This document shows, one piece after another, positions 20,393 through 34,300 of a stretch of 64,000 bases of DNA (position 1 is its first letter; each line of letters opens with the position of its first letter). Under the pieces are notes generated by a model that was not told the DNA's origin, ran no database searches, and worked only from the letters and a program-made list of their open reading frames with translations. The position numbers were made by a program, and so were the translations under genes. Origin of the DNA: Trichoplusia ni (taxonomy: Eukaryota > Arthropoda > Insecta > Lepidoptera > Noctuidae); contig NC_039479.1 of the NCBI RefSeq assembly GCF_003590095.1, forward strand, positions 7,564,001 through 7,628,000, in the 5' to 3' direction.

Positions 20393-20972
20393 TTTTCCAC
20401 TGATGTAACTCGGTCACCAATGCATTTACATTACTTTGTCGATCGAAGCAACGCTCTACATTTATATTTCTCTGTCGATCTTTTTATAACTCAGACGAAG
20501 TACATTTTTACTGCAAACTTGCAGGCAAAAAATAGCGCGAAATAAACCAAGGAATAAAATTATTTAAATTCAACCCACGAGCCGCGCTCGGTATTCTTAG
20601 ATGATATTTTTTACTATTTATACTTTCGCAGCAGAGTTTTATATAATAAACTTTTTGTTAGGCGTTTGTAGAGCTCCTGAGAAACCAGCGAAACTTTTTT
20701 ACTTTTCTCGCTATACTAACGAAATAAGAAAAAGTGTCCGTATAAACAAGGATGTCTGTATTTGGTGTAAAACTACAGGTATTGTGGTAGCGAAATGTGA
20801 AAGTATTCGCTTTTGTTTCGAAGGCAAGCAAATATACTTAAATAGACAAACCAATCTTTTTCTGAGTCTCTAATGTATGAAATTTCAGAATATCAAAAAT
20901 AACTAGTTTCTTAACTACTGAAACGCATGTTCAATGCACTTTAAAATGTTTTTCGTATAATAGTTAGTCTGT

Positions 20973-21130
20973 ATGATGACTGGCCTGTTGATCTACTGGT
21001 TAGTGATTAGATGCTGGTATAATGGCTGTTTTACTGGATGTTATGGGTTCGATTCCCTCCCAGGAAAAATAAAATGTTTTTCAGTATTCGGTTATGGGTC
21101 CTACAAATGGACACAATGTGTTCATTTTGG
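20973..21130 (+). mobile_element. Degenerate tRNA-like SINE
   Basis: GGTTAGTGATTAGATGC followed by a B-box-like TTCGATTCC within ATGGGTTCGATTCCCTCCCA suggests a tRNA-headed SINE, but the body is too diverged to place in a family. Confidence 0.35.
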
Positions 21131-21593
21131 CTATTACAAAGTCAATCGGATTGCTACTTGATGAATCAGAGTTATTCTGTGAACTTCATTGACTAATAGC
21201 TTGTTGGTTACACAATTGTATCGTAAGCAATCTACCCAATCATTGGAGACGAGTATTTGTTGAACTTTAAAACCCACTTTCACAGTTCACTCATACACTA
21301 ATTTAAAATATCATTTTTGTAAGTATCAAATTAATTTATTATGATGACAATAACATTAAATCAATACAATTGGTCACACTCCAATTAGATGACCGTTCAA
21401 AGCGATGCTTAACTACGATTGTGTGTTAATATAGCGGTAACAGAAAAACATAATCTGTACACAAAAACTATCCATCTATTCCGGTTCATTAGTTTCGGCT
21501 GAGTGACAGAGGGATATACAACGATAAGAGAGTTCAGTTTAAACCCTTTGGATTTGAAATCGTAAAGACTAGAAGCCATCTTAACTTTAATTG

Positions 21594-21838
21594 GCGACCT
21601 CCGTGGTCAAGTGGCACACGCACCGGTTTCAAGGTGTCGCTAGCTCTGAGGTCCCGGGTCCGCTCCCCGGTCTGGTCAATGTAAAAAATCACATTTCTAC
21701 ATTGTCTCGGGTCTGGGTGTTTGTGGTACCTTCGTTGTATCTAAATTCCATAACACAAGTGATTTAGCAACTTACTTTGGGAACAGAACAATGTATGTGA
21801 TGTTGTCCGTATTTATTTATTTTATTTAAAAAAAATCT
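21594..21838 (+). mobile_element. tRNA-derived SINE, CGACCTCCGTGGTC family, older copy
   Basis: A box TGGTCAAGTGG is intact. The B box region (GGGTCCGCTCCCC) carries changes that would weaken it. The body (CTCGGGTCTGGGTGTTTGTG, CCATAACACAAGTGATTTAG, AACAATGTATGTGATGTTGT) matches the 63403 copy closely. It resembles the HaSE-type SINEs described from Helicoverpa, named from memory. Confidence 0.75.
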
Positions 21839-21984
21839 AAACTAACTTTCGTGAGGATGAAATTCAACTCGTGACGACCGGAGTCCTTAGTTAGCTCATA
21901 ACTAAGGAACTTGAACGATCTGGTTGTGTAGTGGTTTCTTAGGTTTACGCGAATATTAGACATTGAAATGAAACTACTTTTACG

Positions 21985-22165
21985 GATTTTATCGCGGTTT
22001 AATTTTAGATTTTAGTTCCCGACGTTTCGAAACCTTTGCAGGTATCATGGTCACGGGCAGACATGGTCACAGACAGATCTGGTTGTGTCCGAAACTAGTC
22101 GGACAATCCCGATTAATACGCGTGAGAAAACCGTTGCATCATTTAATAACAGGTTAATTGTTATC
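21985..22165 (+). repeat. Repeat with GACGTTTCGAAACC and GAAACTAGTCGG blocks
   Basis: Contains TTCCCGACGTTTCGAAACCT, TCATGGTCACGGGCAGAC, then CCGAAACTAGTCGGACAATC and AAAACCGTTGCATCATTTAA. Parts recur, partly inverted, at 47016-47160. The class is unknown to me. Confidence 0.5.
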
Positions 22166-23025
22166 TTGGTTTTTATCTTAACTAAGATGAAAGGGACCTT
22201 ATTAAAGAACAGTTCAACACCATCCATTATTCTATTTGAGATTGGCACAGCTGTCTAGGTAATGTGCCTAAGTCTACCGCAGTAATAAATTACCTATTCG
22301 TAGCAACAAATAAGATTGATGTAGCTTCTAATAAATTATGTAATTAACGTAATTGTGTAGGTGTTAGGAATACTCAAGTCTGAATAATCTTTACGCTATA
22401 TATAATAACGCCTGTTTGTCCGTCCGTCCGTCTGTCACCAGATTGAATCTAATGAATGATGAAATCTAGAAACTTAATTTTTTCACGAATTGGATGTTTA
22501 AATCAGCTTTACAAATAAAATTAATTTATCTTTACAAACTTAAAATATTCGTAGCAGTCCAGGGAAGTTCATGTACTGCGAAAAACTATGTTAAAAAAAT
22601 ACTATATTTATTAAAATAAGGAATAAAGTTTTCATCAACATATTTACTGTTATTTGATTGCAGAGTGAATATATTGTTCTTCCTCTTAACCCGTAGCATC
22701 TATGGGACATATTTGTTCAAGGAACCGTTTCTAAACGTCTATAAAATTTCACTTTGTCAGAGCCTGCGTAACCCTCGTCCTTTAAATCTGGCCTATCGTT
22801 TTCCCATCGTATGAAGCCTTCTTCTCCGCAATGCTTAACCAATTTATGTCTTATATGTTTGAGTGTAAGTGCAAAATTGAATTACAAATTCAGTTACCAC
22901 GTTGCTTTAGTTGATCGTCTAACATAAAGTTATTTCACCCACAAAATAATTTAGTTAATGTTCCGTCAATTTTGTTTTTCCGAGATAATCACCAGATTTG
23001 GACTATGCGCAAATACATATGTAAT
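22166..23025. other. Non-coding stretch
   Basis: No gene seen. A short GTCCGTCCGTCCGTCTGTCA run (22419-22438) is typical of decayed retroelement tails. Confidence 0.4.
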
Positions 23026-23282
23026 ACTAGCTGTTGCCCGCGACTCCGTCTGCGTGGGCTTCAGTTTACAGCGTTAGGTGGTCTCCGTTTCCATTCAAAT
23101 ACATCACCTTAGTGATTGTATACGCCTTTTCAATTTTGACTCAGGAACTATTAAAAAAAATCTTTTCTATGTCAATGGCTATATGCATGCCAAATTTCAT
23201 CCAAATCCGTTCAGCCGTTTTTGCGTGATTGGGTAACAAACATCCAAATTCACACTTTCACATTTATAATATTAGTAAGGAT
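23026..23282 (+). repeat. RTE-like short element with TTATAATATTAGTAAGGAT tail
   Basis: Head ACTAGCTGTTGCCCGCGACT. The tail runs AAATTTCATCCAAATCCGTT, CAGCCGTTTTTGCGTGATTG, then TTATAATATTAGTAAGGAT. This head and tail pairing is a hallmark moth repeat. A minus-strand relative is at 27310 and a partial one at 54750. Confidence 0.65.
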
Positions 23283-24204
23283 TAATCAAAGTAAAATTGG
23301 AAAAATAATGTAGTACTTATCTACAATGAATTACCAAAAAGAAACAACACTATATAGTACCGTTCTTGCAAAGTGTCACAGAGTAAGCGAGCATTTTGTG
23401 TGAAATTAGCGAGCAATGATAAAAAAATTGTATGTGCATTCGCGTAGAGAACGATTTCATAGCAGCTTGAAAATCGGTCTCCGAGCGAGTGTCGCGCTTA
23501 ACGAGACCCTCGTGAAACTCCATGGAACCGCGTATCACACCGAAGTGCAATAATAAACTTTATTATTAAATACATTGTAACATTATGCTGTGCAACATTT
23601 TACTTTTCATACTCTGAATATAAAGCTGAGAATGTCTGTATTACATACATCTTACTTGAATTGCTCATAAAGTTTTAAAACCCCTCTATGTTGCATGACG
23701 TTTTTCACGTGATAAAATTATTTGGTATTGACGTTACAAGGCAATACCGACGAAATGCTCGACAGGATAGTATGTCAGTGACGAACAAAAGCAGTGCAAT
23801 AGACAGATGCTTACAACACGGATGAGAAAATCCATGATCTGGACAAAAGCTAAGCTTAGCTTAGCTTAGCTGTGTGTGGTGGCGAATTACACGCACACGA
23901 CGCTCAGAATCCAGAAATACGGCCGCCTATTACACCGATGCGTAACGTGACCAAATGCAGTCCGGGAGCACGCGATGCAGCAGATACCGCACCAAACTTA
24001 CTATAAAGCGAAACTAAAATAATATTTTATGTTGTAAAACCAAAATATATTGGTTTTGTTTTGTAACTTCGCGGAAAGCGCCTTTGGTCAGTTGCAAACG
24101 TGATGTGGAACTACACAAATTATAAATAAGAGAAATAAATCTCGCAGCATAATATTGACAGCCAATTATAAAGCGAATACTATTTATTTCATACCTCTGC
24201 TATG
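23283..24204. other. Non-coding stretch
   Basis: No gene seen. It includes an AGCTT-type pentamer run (AAGCTTAGCTTAGCTTAGCT, 23852-23871) and a GC-richer patch 23880-23990 without an open frame. Confidence 0.4.
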
Positions 24205-24420
24205 TACGACTGCTATGCCGGAGGTTCGATTCCCGAACGGGACAAATGTTTGTGTGATGAGCACGATCATTTGTTCTGTGTCAGGGTGTAATTTATCTAT
24301 TTTATGCATGTATGTAGAAATATAAGTATGTTTATCAGTTTTCTAGTATTAACAATACAAGATTTGCTTAGTTTGAGATTAGATGGCGTGATGTGAAATT
24401 TGTGGAATGTTATTTTTATT
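24205..24420 (+). mobile_element. tRNA-derived SINE, GACTAGATGGCG family, copy 2
   Basis: B box GTTCGATTC within CCGGAGGTTCGATTCCCG, then a GTGTCAGGGTGTAATTT block, ACAAGATTTGCTTAGTTTGA and GATTAGATGGCG. It is 5' truncated or decayed at the A box. Confidence 0.6.
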
Positions 24421-26255
24421 ATTTGTATCTTTGAACAGACATAAAGAATCCAAAGTAGGCAAATGCTTGCATTATTATCAATTAAATGTAATTTACTCTC
24501 AGTACACTTACTCCTTATATTTGTAGTATGGTGTGTATTGAAACCATGGGAAGTAAAAATGCATACTCGGAGAAAGAAAACCTCTTGACTCGATTTTCAG
24601 CAAAAAGCTGATTTACAAATTATCTTTAGCTTCTTAACCAGTAATTAAGTTTTGACCATTTAAGAAGTATGTTTATAATCTTGGCAAAGCTAGCGTTTCA
24701 GAAGGCAATTAATGAACAAAGTTCGCTGTGCTCGGATGCGGCATTGTGATTTATGCAAAGAGTTTACCCGGCGTGCCACCACATATAGAACCTCCTTCTC
24801 ACATTAACAAGCAAATAGGTTTGATTCCAATATCTTGAATCAATTTAATACATGATAATTTGTGTTGCAGTTTTGTAATATATAGATTCTGTGTAAGCTA
24901 TCAATTAAAACGAAAATCAGTGGTGTTCAGGACTTAATTTTATATCACCTTGCTATTCGAATAGGATAATCATTAAACGAATACCCTCACTTTGGGTTAA
25001 AAGAAGGAATTCTCAGGCTCCATGACAATTCCTGTGCGTTTTAATGACTAAAACCCACTCATGTTCGTTTTTTTTGTAACCACCACCACAACCAGGGGAC
25101 AAATCCCGCAGGAATTACTTATCACTGATATTTTCATACCGCGTGCCAAATACCTTTCAAATATAAATCGTTAGATCGTATTTGATAAAGTTGTTATTAC
25201 GAGTAATATGGATTGAACTTCAAGAATAGACGCAGTTTACTGTTTCCCGGAATAAGTGTTATTCTTGCGGAAAGCCAAGAAAATTGCTCAATACGTGTTT
25301 GTGTAAATTATTTTCTAATTAAAAGAGGGTTGATATAATATGAAATTATAATAAAATATTGCAAAGAAAGATGACTCTTGTGTCTACTCGCTTAAGAAAC
25401 ATTTTTAATTGGTTTAAAAATTATATAATACTTTACACGTGACCAAGTCAATTAGCAACGAAACGCGTTATAAATTCTTTATTGTATTCACATCGAAGAT
25501 TTTCATTATTGAGTTTATCGAAGAAAATACTCGGAATTTCCCAGATTTCTTTATTAGCCTAAGTAAATGCTTTTTACCTTTTCTAAAGAGTTTTCTCAGA
25601 TTCCCCATTTTCCTTATCGTTCAATCCGTAAACTGGATTCCTTTATTACGTTTCATTCTTAATTTATAAAATCATATCTTTTTAAAGGTATTTTTTATTT
25701 TACATTGAAGAATGTGTAAAATCGAAACGTTTCACTGTCTGTTTGTATATCACGAGGCTGAATCTCATGAACCGTGATAGACGGTTGACGGTTCCACAGA
25801 TTATGTATTTTTTAAATTCCACCTTAAAATGAGCCCTGCTTTGAATAACTATAACTATAGTTACTAACATAACGCTATGTATATTCTAGGGGTTTAGAAT
25901 ATTTGTTTATTCATGTTAAGCAGTATTCAGATTTGTATACTATGAGTATTTTGTCAAATCACAAAATTGTACCCAGTATAAATTGTTCCATTTCTTTTCA
26001 TTACTTTTAATTGTACCAGTCCTATTCAGACGTGAAAATGAGGGTACAGCGCCAGAAAATATTAAATTTAAATCTAGAATTCTTGATAAGTGGGTCGAGT
26101 TGTTTTGGCTAGAGGAGAAATTCGCAGGCGTTTTGCTTTGAATCATTTATAGGGTGGTACTCAAGGGTCTTACTGACCACATCTCGCCGTATATCATGTG
26201 ACCACGCTTACTGCGTTACTGCCGTACTGTTTCATCCTCTAAGATGATATTACCA
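24421..26255. other. Non-coding stretch
   Basis: No gene recognised. A reverse fragment of the CCGGCCAAG family lies at about 25725-25800 (CTGTCTGTTTGTATATCACG, then ATGAACCGTGATAGACG). Confidence 0.4.
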
Positions 26256-26520
26256 TAGCTGTTGCCCACGACTTGGTCCCCGTGGGTAGAAGATATAAGT
26301 TATGATTTATACCTATTTTTTTCACATTTTCCTTTGTATCTTCGCTCCTATTAGTCGCAGCGTGATGGTTTATCCTAAAGCCTTCCTCGATGAATGGTCT
26401 ATTCAACACAAAAATATTTTTTCAATTTGGACCAGTAGTTCCTGAGATTAGCGCGTTCAAACAAACAAACTCTTCAGCTTTATATGTTAAGTATATATAT
26501 ATATATTAATTAGTATAGAT
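26256..26520 (+). repeat. CTAGCTGTTGCCCGCGAC family, copy 3
   Basis: Head TAGCTGTTGCCCACGACTTG with the usual body (ATTAGTCGCAGCGTGATGG) and tail (AGATTAGCGCGTTCAAACAA), followed by a (TA)n run at 26490-26508. Confidence 0.65.
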
Positions 26521-27309
26521 TACGCTACAGTGCGTACCGGTGTTTTGGTCTTGATCTCGTTATGCTTTCCACTCAGTCTTCCATAGCCTATTTCTACATA
26601 ATATATTAACGTTATCATGTTTTTTCAAATAATATCCCAATTCGAGACTAGTAAACTATGTTTACCTTTATTAGTTAAGCGCTGAGAAGACGATTATATT
26701 TGCAATTGAATACAAAATAGACAACGAAAACACACAAAAACTCAGAGAGGTCTCGAAAGTGTAACTAGATAAACAAAAATATATAAAATACTGGAACAGT
26801 CAATTCAACTCATATTTGCGCGCGGCAACGTGTGTGGGTAACCCTTGTCAATTCACAGTGACGTTGTGTACTAACAGCTTTGATTTGTGTGTCACTGTCA
26901 CACAAATTATTGCTTCCATAATTAACAATTGCTGTCAATGGCACGCACACATAGCACAAACAAGTTGAACCTTATGACGTTTGTTATATATGTTATGATA
27001 ATTATGAATATATGAAACATTGGACTTTCTAAAATGGTAAAATTAATAATAAAATAATTGTTGTACGTAAGTCAGATTACACACCGTGTGTTTTTCCGTT
27101 TGTACCACATAATAATGTCGTTCAATACTATTTAAGTTCATTACATAAATAGACGAACATTCACTCGTAAATAACCTCATTAAGCTTAATTAACTTTCTA
27201 GGCTTAAGTCACTGTACTCACAGACCTAGAAATCCCAGACGCTACATATGGTAGGAACATTTAATGACGTTAAGTTGTTACTAAGTTTGTTAAAAAACAT
27301 AAAACAATG
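26521..27309. other. Non-coding stretch with a small palindrome
   Basis: No gene seen. ATTTGTGTG and CACACAAAT (26883-26891 and 26899-26907) form a 9-bp inverted pair around TCACTGT. Confidence 0.4.
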
Positions 27310-27462
27310 ATACTAATATTATAAATGTGAAAGTTTGTATGTATGTATGTTGCTTCCTCTTTAACGTAAAATCACTGAACGGATTTAGACGAAACTTAGG
27401 CGAGGATTAACACAGGGATCATTGTTCGTTTGTAGCGGTCGAGCCCGCGGGTAACAACTAGT
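27310..27462 (-). repeat. RTE-like short element, reverse copy
   Basis: Reads ACTAATATTATAAATGTGAA, a GTATGTATGTATGTT run, ACTGAACGGATTTAGACGAA and then CCCGCGGGTAACAACTAG, the complement of the head and tail found at 23026. Confidence 0.6.
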
Positions 27463-29460
27463 GTTTATATAAAATAGGAGTATGTGTGTGCTTGAATTTT
27501 GGCAAATCTAAATATAACATGTTTTCAAGAGGCCCCCTTAATGCATTGCCTTGCAAAACAACAGCTATTTAGAATGAAAATCATATATTTCTTATAGTAG
27601 CTCACGTGATGATGATTATTTATTAAAAAAAATCACGGCTGCCTTCGTATTTATGCGGATAAATAGGTGAACGGAGTAAACTGTTTAATCATTTAATAAT
27701 TATGATGTTATGCTGTCGTTCGAATTATAATTAGAAATAAAACATTATGCAATTTTGCTTATCGGGCCCTCCACCTGTAAATTTTTGCTGCTCTTTGCTT
27801 TAAGTAAATACAAAAGCTTACTCCACTTCAATCATTTTTTTTATTTGATTAACCCCGCCGCTGACGCCGGCACGACATGTTTCGTAGCATTTCATTACAA
27901 AATTAATTAAAAAACACCTTTGACATCGTTGATTAAATACAATGTTAAAACTGCAAGTCAACTTTATTGTTAATTAATTTTAGTCTATGATTAACTAGAT
28001 AAGGCTGCCTAATGACTTTGTTGTGCATTGAACTTGCCTACGTAACGGTTTACTGATTTCTACGGGCGATAAAAACGTAATTTTGTGAAAATATCTGACA
28101 TTTTATGAATGGTATTCATAACAGTAACTAAAAAACATATCTAATAAGAAAGCTGAAAAAAAAGACCAATTTTGAACTCGGGATATCTAACAAACAATCA
28201 TTGGATTTAAAAATATAATATTTCCAGCCAGTAAGAAATACCTACGTGAAACTTTTTGGAGTACAGAGTATGCTTTTAGCGTATCACAATTTAAGTACCA
28301 TATATCTCCATCGATACGACCCAGTTGAAGTTGTCTCAGGTCTTGGCTGATGAAGGAAGGAAGCGCGGGCTCAGTCGCCGCGTCACCGGCCACCGCGCTA
28401 TCCCTCGCGACCCGATTTTCATAATAAAACCATCTCGCTAAATGGACCCACAGCAAATGTCGTCATTCCGCGTTCTTCCATAGCCCTTGCCAATTTGTTT
28501 TATACATTTTTTTCTTATTCTCCACGGACAAATCATTGATTCTGGTCCGCGTTTAGATATCTCAGGATTACCTCTGCACGGCTTTACTTATTTGCCTGCA
28601 ATTGGATTTTTGTTAAATTATGTTTGTGTTACATTTTCATTCAGTAATTTATTTTTAATTTTTTTTAACAATATTTGTGATATTTCCATTCCATTTTCGT
28701 AAATTTCAAGATTCACCTTTTAACAATAAACACTGAGTACTGAAAGACAAAATAGAAAAATATATAACCTAAAACATTTTTAAAAGGCAAACAACAAAAG
28801 GAAAACTATTGACATACGTTTACCTTTCAAAGGAAACGCGAGACATCCTTCAACGTTTACCAAAACAATAACCAACAAAAATATTTTCGAAAATCCGTCG
28901 TTTGTTTTGATATCGACTTAAAAGTAGATACAGGATATTCTCGTGCCTCAACTTAGCTGATGGAAGATAAAAGAAAACGTCGTATTCAGAAAAGTATTCA
29001 ACAAAAAAGCGGATGTGCGAAAGAGATAACACGCTACATGTTTGTAGAGCGCCTTCTCCCTTCCACAACTGCTACAGTTTTATTTAAAGAAGGGTGGTAA
29101 GGAAGCTGGTCGCTATAGAGGGCTCTCGAGTTCTCAACAAGATCGCCGGCGGCACAAAGACTTTGCTTAAGATGGTGTCATATTATGCAATATTTTTTAG
29201 CTCATCGAATGACAATAATTATTTTGATTTTTTTACTTGTCTTCGATTTCTTATTCAGTTCAGAATAAGACTCGTAAATTACTGTTAGCTTCTGTGAAAA
29301 GTAAAGGACGGGACAAAAAGGAAAATTGAAAGTTTTTATTAAAAATAGCCCTTTTTATGTAAGGAGAACTATTTAAAAACTCCCAAAAGTGTGTGCAAGT
29401 AAATCGAAATAATAAATACAAACAATTTAAGACGAATCCTTATTACAAATTATCTTATTA
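27463..29460. other. Non-coding stretch with a CpG-rich patch
   Basis: No gene identified. Positions 28330-28425 are GC-rich. The minus frame there (28187-28456) contains RDSAVAGDAATEPALPSF and could hold a small exon, but I found no convincing splice sites on either strand. A diverged copy of the TGTGTAGTGCGCTG repeat lies near 29025-29085. Confidence 0.35.
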
Positions 29461-29698
29461 CTAGCTGTTACCCGCGACTTCGTCCGCGTGGTTAGAAGAT
29501 ATAAGTTATGATTTATATCTACCCTATTTTTTCCATTGTATCTTCGCTCCTATTAGTCGCAGCGGGATGGTTTATAGCCTAAAACCTTCCTCGATGAATT
29601 ATCTATTGAACACAAAAAGACTTTTTCAATTTGAACCAGTAGTTCCTGAGATTAGCGCGTTCAAACAAACTCTTCAGCTTTATATATTAGTATATAGA
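29461..29698 (+). repeat. CTAGCTGTTGCCCGCGAC family, copy 4
   Basis: Head CTAGCTGTTACCCGCGACTT, followed by the shared body and the tail GATTAGCGCGTTCAAACAAA, ending in TATATTAGTATA. The 93-residue frame across its right edge is a repeat product. Confidence 0.65.
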
Positions 29699-31227
29699 TT
29701 GGCTAATATAGGGTCAAATCAATGTCAATATTTGATATATCATTATACAAACGTTGCACTAGTAAATACAAAAATACATTTTCCAAAAAAGAAAAGCAGG
29801 TTTCAAAATCGGTACAAAATTGTTCACAATATAATAATGCATATATAATTCGTGTCTGTTTATTTTGTATACCTTTAACCTTTGACCTTTCCAATAATCA
29901 CGAAGGTCGTTTAGATATTAACAACTTGGGTCAATGTTCTCAAAACGGCTTACATTTAGGCCCAGTAAGCTATTATTAACGATAATTTACAGTCAAGTTG
30001 TTTCACGTACTTAGCATATGTTGTGCTATATACATATGTAGTATATTACAAGATCTATTTAAAATAAGTTTTTTTGGTGAGAGAGTTAAACTATTAGTAT
30101 TAGTACACAAAACTTGTGTATGAAGGATTGCAGATCATTGCTGACACATATACTGACACAAAAACGCAGATGACGTAGCACAGCGGTTTCGGTTTAGTCA
30201 ATAAACGTGACACTACTTGTTCCCTCATAATTTTACCTAAGTATCTTCATTTTACTACATGTAGGATAAAATAATATTAACGTATTAATTTCCCATTGAT
30301 TTGCTCAGACTTCTTCGCGTATATTAAAGGTTTCAGCTAGCTAAGGATTGGAAATTCCATATTTCAATATTGGAATCCATGAATTAGAATAGAGAAAGTC
30401 CAAAAGTATGTATCTATGTTATAATTTTGAAAATACACTTGCACTTACCTGCTTTCAAGACGGAACATATAAATCCATACGTCAATATAATCAGAATATT
30501 TAAATTTGTTTCAGGGTCTATACTAAATAAAGAAAAATATAAACAACCATATCGTTTCTCTTTATAATATTCGTATATAGATTGTATTTTTGTTCTCAAA
30601 CAAAATATTCCAATTTAAAACAACTCATAAATAAAAACTCACAAATCCATTCTTGTCCAAAACAGAAAATATTGTTACAACGAGATAAAAACATGAATGT
30701 AATATCGAAAATTTCAAAGTATAATTTACGCCTTAGTTAAAACCCACCTAGGTAAGTTAATTAAATTAGAAATGAATAATGCTGCAACGACCATTAAGAA
30801 ACTTTGATGACGCCTACAAGTTAACGTTTGTTTAAATTGTGGGAGAATTTTATTCTGAGTTATTCTTGTAAAAATGGTGAAAAATACTGTTTTTAATAAT
30901 ATTTTAAGTTTGTAGTTACCCTTTTTAGTAATGAGTTTCGAGTTAAATCAGTAAGTAATTGAAAGCTTGTGTCAATTGGTAGATTATAAGTATTTTCTGC
31001 TCTGCGCTATTTCTGTTTTTTTCCGACTTCAAAATGGTTGAGGTTCCTTATTCAGTTGGTTCTAGTGTGTTTTTATTTAAAATATTGGTTTAACATACAT
31101 AATATTGTTTAATAAAAAAATAGAACCGACTCTAAATTAAAAGAGTACTACAGCTGAACTGAACTTAATATTTTTTTATGGAACTAAAAGACAGCTATTT
31201 TACGATAAATGAAAAAAAAACAACAAA
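29699..31227. other. Non-coding stretch
   Basis: Very AT-rich with no recognised gene. Positions 31023-31140 resemble a decayed non-LTR tail (CCGACTTCAAAATGGTTGAG, then AATAGAACCGACTCTAAA). Confidence 0.4.
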
Positions 31228-31346
31228 GTACAGTTTTGAAAGATGTAATATTTCCTGAAAGTCGATCCAGGCAAGTTTCTCTCGGATTGAGAACCTCCTC
31301 TTTTTTCGAAGTCCCTTGCAAATAATACATCTTTTCAAAACTGTAC
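31228..31346. repeat. Short inverted-repeat element, about 26-bp arms
   Basis: GTACAGTTTTGAAAGATGTA at the left pairs with a right end whose complement is GTACAGTTTTGAAAAGATGT (one bulge). Both continue a few bases into the ATATT/ATTATT region. The loop is about 67 bases. It could be a tiny MITE or a chance foldback. Confidence 0.6.
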
Positions 31347-34300
31347 AAAAAGATATGAATATAGAATAAGAAAACAAAAACAAAACGTTACATTTTCAGT
31401 ATGGCAGCTCGGAGCAGCGAAGGCAACATTTAAAATAACATCTTCACCGCTCTTATTATCGTTTGTTTATAAATTGACGCAATTGCTAGATCTCCATACA
31501 AAAACATATGAATAAAATGTAAAGTCTTGTGACATTTTTAAATTTTAAAGTTCACCACCAAAATGAATCCAACCCCTCTCTTCTTTCTCTTGAATTTAGT
31601 TAGGTACTTGATTTGATCCTTACAATGTTTTATCGGACCAAACCAAGACAGATTATTACCGTTGTTATCAGTATCATTAGCTGTCAATCAAGCGTAGTTC
31701 CAACTTATGCCACTGCACGAATTAGCGTTAGTGTCGACTTGCAGAGTACCAACTCTCATCTCAATTCTATTGAAAGAGGATTTTAGGTAATTGTATGGTA
31801 ATATTATCGACTTACCTTCAGAAACGTGTTACATAGTAAAAGGTTATCGTTAAATAATGTTTCTCCTTTGTATTTTCTTGAGTAATAAATGGCTATACCT
31901 ATTTACATGACTTTACTATATTTTTGTTTGTAATATTAGGAACTGGATATTTAAGGGTAAATACATTTACACGACACTATACACTACTCGTTATATGGTA
32001 ATTGGAACTCATGAAAAAAAAAATACAATTCCTCCAAGGCTCCAATCCACTGAGATTTGAGGAATATGTAATCGCAGTATGTATTTAACTTGTCAAGCCC
32101 TTTCACGACATCCATATTTAAAGTAGTAATGTTAAATATTTTTCTGGCGCCATTTTGGATGAATTTTTTGTACACTTAAAAAAGTCTATTTTTTATTCAC
32201 TTATAATATCTAAAATACGGTTCAAACACCGCAATATGTTTCCAGTTATAAAAACCCTAATACCTAGTACTAAAACAAAAGTGTAGGTCTGAAGCTAGGC
32301 TGAAATGTCACCTAAATGGTACATATACGTTAGCAAACTGAATCTAATCTATTTGCTTAATGGACAACCCTACGGTAGTATGAACAGGGGCCAGCAAATA
32401 AACGGGCAAAACGCTCTGTCAATACAACGCCGACCGACCATTAAACACCGATGGATCTCTATTTATTCTGTACATAGTTTTAGACGTGATTGTATTGTAC
32501 GGAACCGCAGCATTTTACGAGCTTTGACAACAGATTGCTTTTTAAGTGCGGAACTCTAACATGAATTATTCAGGGCTGCGCGAAGGGTTCGGAACATGAA
32601 AATAAAATGCTGAAAGCATCATCGAGTAATTCCAAAACGTGTTTTTATATCATAGTAAAATGGCGGATGGATTATTAATCGATAAATCTAACCCGCTATA
32701 AAAATATTCAGTTTTGATTTTGCATCTATTATAATGTGTAACTGAAAGTGGGTCTTTTTGGTCTATGATTAATTGGATTATTGGAAATACCTGTCTATTG
32801 ACTTTTACGTAGGCAAAAGGTAAAAACGGAACCCAAACTAAGGTTCTTCTGTTTGTCTGTCTATCACCACGCTGCATCTCATGAACTGTGACAGCCAGAC
32901 AATTTTCACATATGGTGCTTTCTTCATGCTGCGATAACAAAGTTAAAAAAAAACCTAGGTTAATCATTTTTCATTTCATCATATTTTTTTTTGTAAATTT
33001 TGTTTTCTTTGCCCGCACCGCATTTGAAATTCAATCACTGCTTCCGCGACGTTTACTAGCTTAAATAAAATCATAATTAAAGGGATAATTTTAGTAATCT
33101 ATTAAAAGTAGCATAGATTATTTTATTTCAAAAACTTTTTTGTATTTTCATAACTTTCGTGAAAAAAAACTACTTTTACAAAACTTAGTAGGTATAGGTA
33201 CCTATATGTTTGTCGTTAGATACATCTTTAAAATGCCTGGTAAAACATGTACTATATTTGTCTTTACAAAGTAGGCTGCGATTTGCAAAAATTGATCCAC
33301 TATTCTAAGAAATCTATTACTGTGCAAAGTTATTACTGGTATTGATTTTTTGTTGCTAAAATAGAAAGTGGATAATACGTTGAAAAGAGATATTTCGCAT
33401 TTACGGTGCTTCGCGGTTTCTCTTGCGTAGTTCTTTACGTAAATAAAACCCTAAAATAACTCGCGTGTTTATTCTTATAGAATCCTACTTCCACTACTAA
33501 AATACTGGTCAAAGAAGGAATTTTCGCAATATTTTTAGTAACTTAGTTGGAAAAGCTTTACAAACAAAAATAGGCATTTGAATTTAAACGTTTCATATAC
33601 ACATTTATGTTGTCATTAAGAAATAAGAATCACTCTTAAGCTACGATTGGCACGGTCACAAAATGCTGTGCACAATTTATGAAAAAAAAAATTTGTTTTG
33701 TCAATAATATTGTACGGAACTCGCATTGTCAGGAGTCCAACTCGCACTTAACTGGTTTTTAATATTAATTAATGAAAATGATTACCGTGTCAACTAATAT
33801 TTTTCTTCGAATCCAATCTAACCAAAAGCTTTAATTAATTTATACAAGCAAGCACTAGGCACACCTGGAAATTAATTAACAGAGTAAACTGAAGCCTACA
33901 CGATGATATCTATTAACTAACCTATAGAATCAGAATTAATTGAATTCCTGAACATAGAACAATCAAGTGTTATATAGTGGTGACTTTGACGAATGTGCCT
34001 TGGTCTCATTATTTATTTGTTATTCCAACCTGATTGATTCAAAATCACTATCTAACAATGGGCTTCAGCAAGCACCTCACTATAAAATATGTAGCCGAGA
34101 AAACTCGTAACATCGAACGCGTGACAATCGTAACAATACATCGGAAAAGTCAACCTTGTGACTTCGAAATAGAGCCGCTTTTGATGGTGAAAGGTTGCCG
34201 GTGAAATGCGGTTGATTGTTGTTTGTCGGTTCAAGGATAACTAAAATAGAACAGCCAATGGGTCACTAGAATCGAATGCATTCACGGAACTTATGCATCG

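Noticed and set aside
23852..23871. Telomere-like TTAGC pentamer run
   Set aside because: Lepidopteran telomeres are TTAGG. Only about four imperfect units are present and they read AGCTT.
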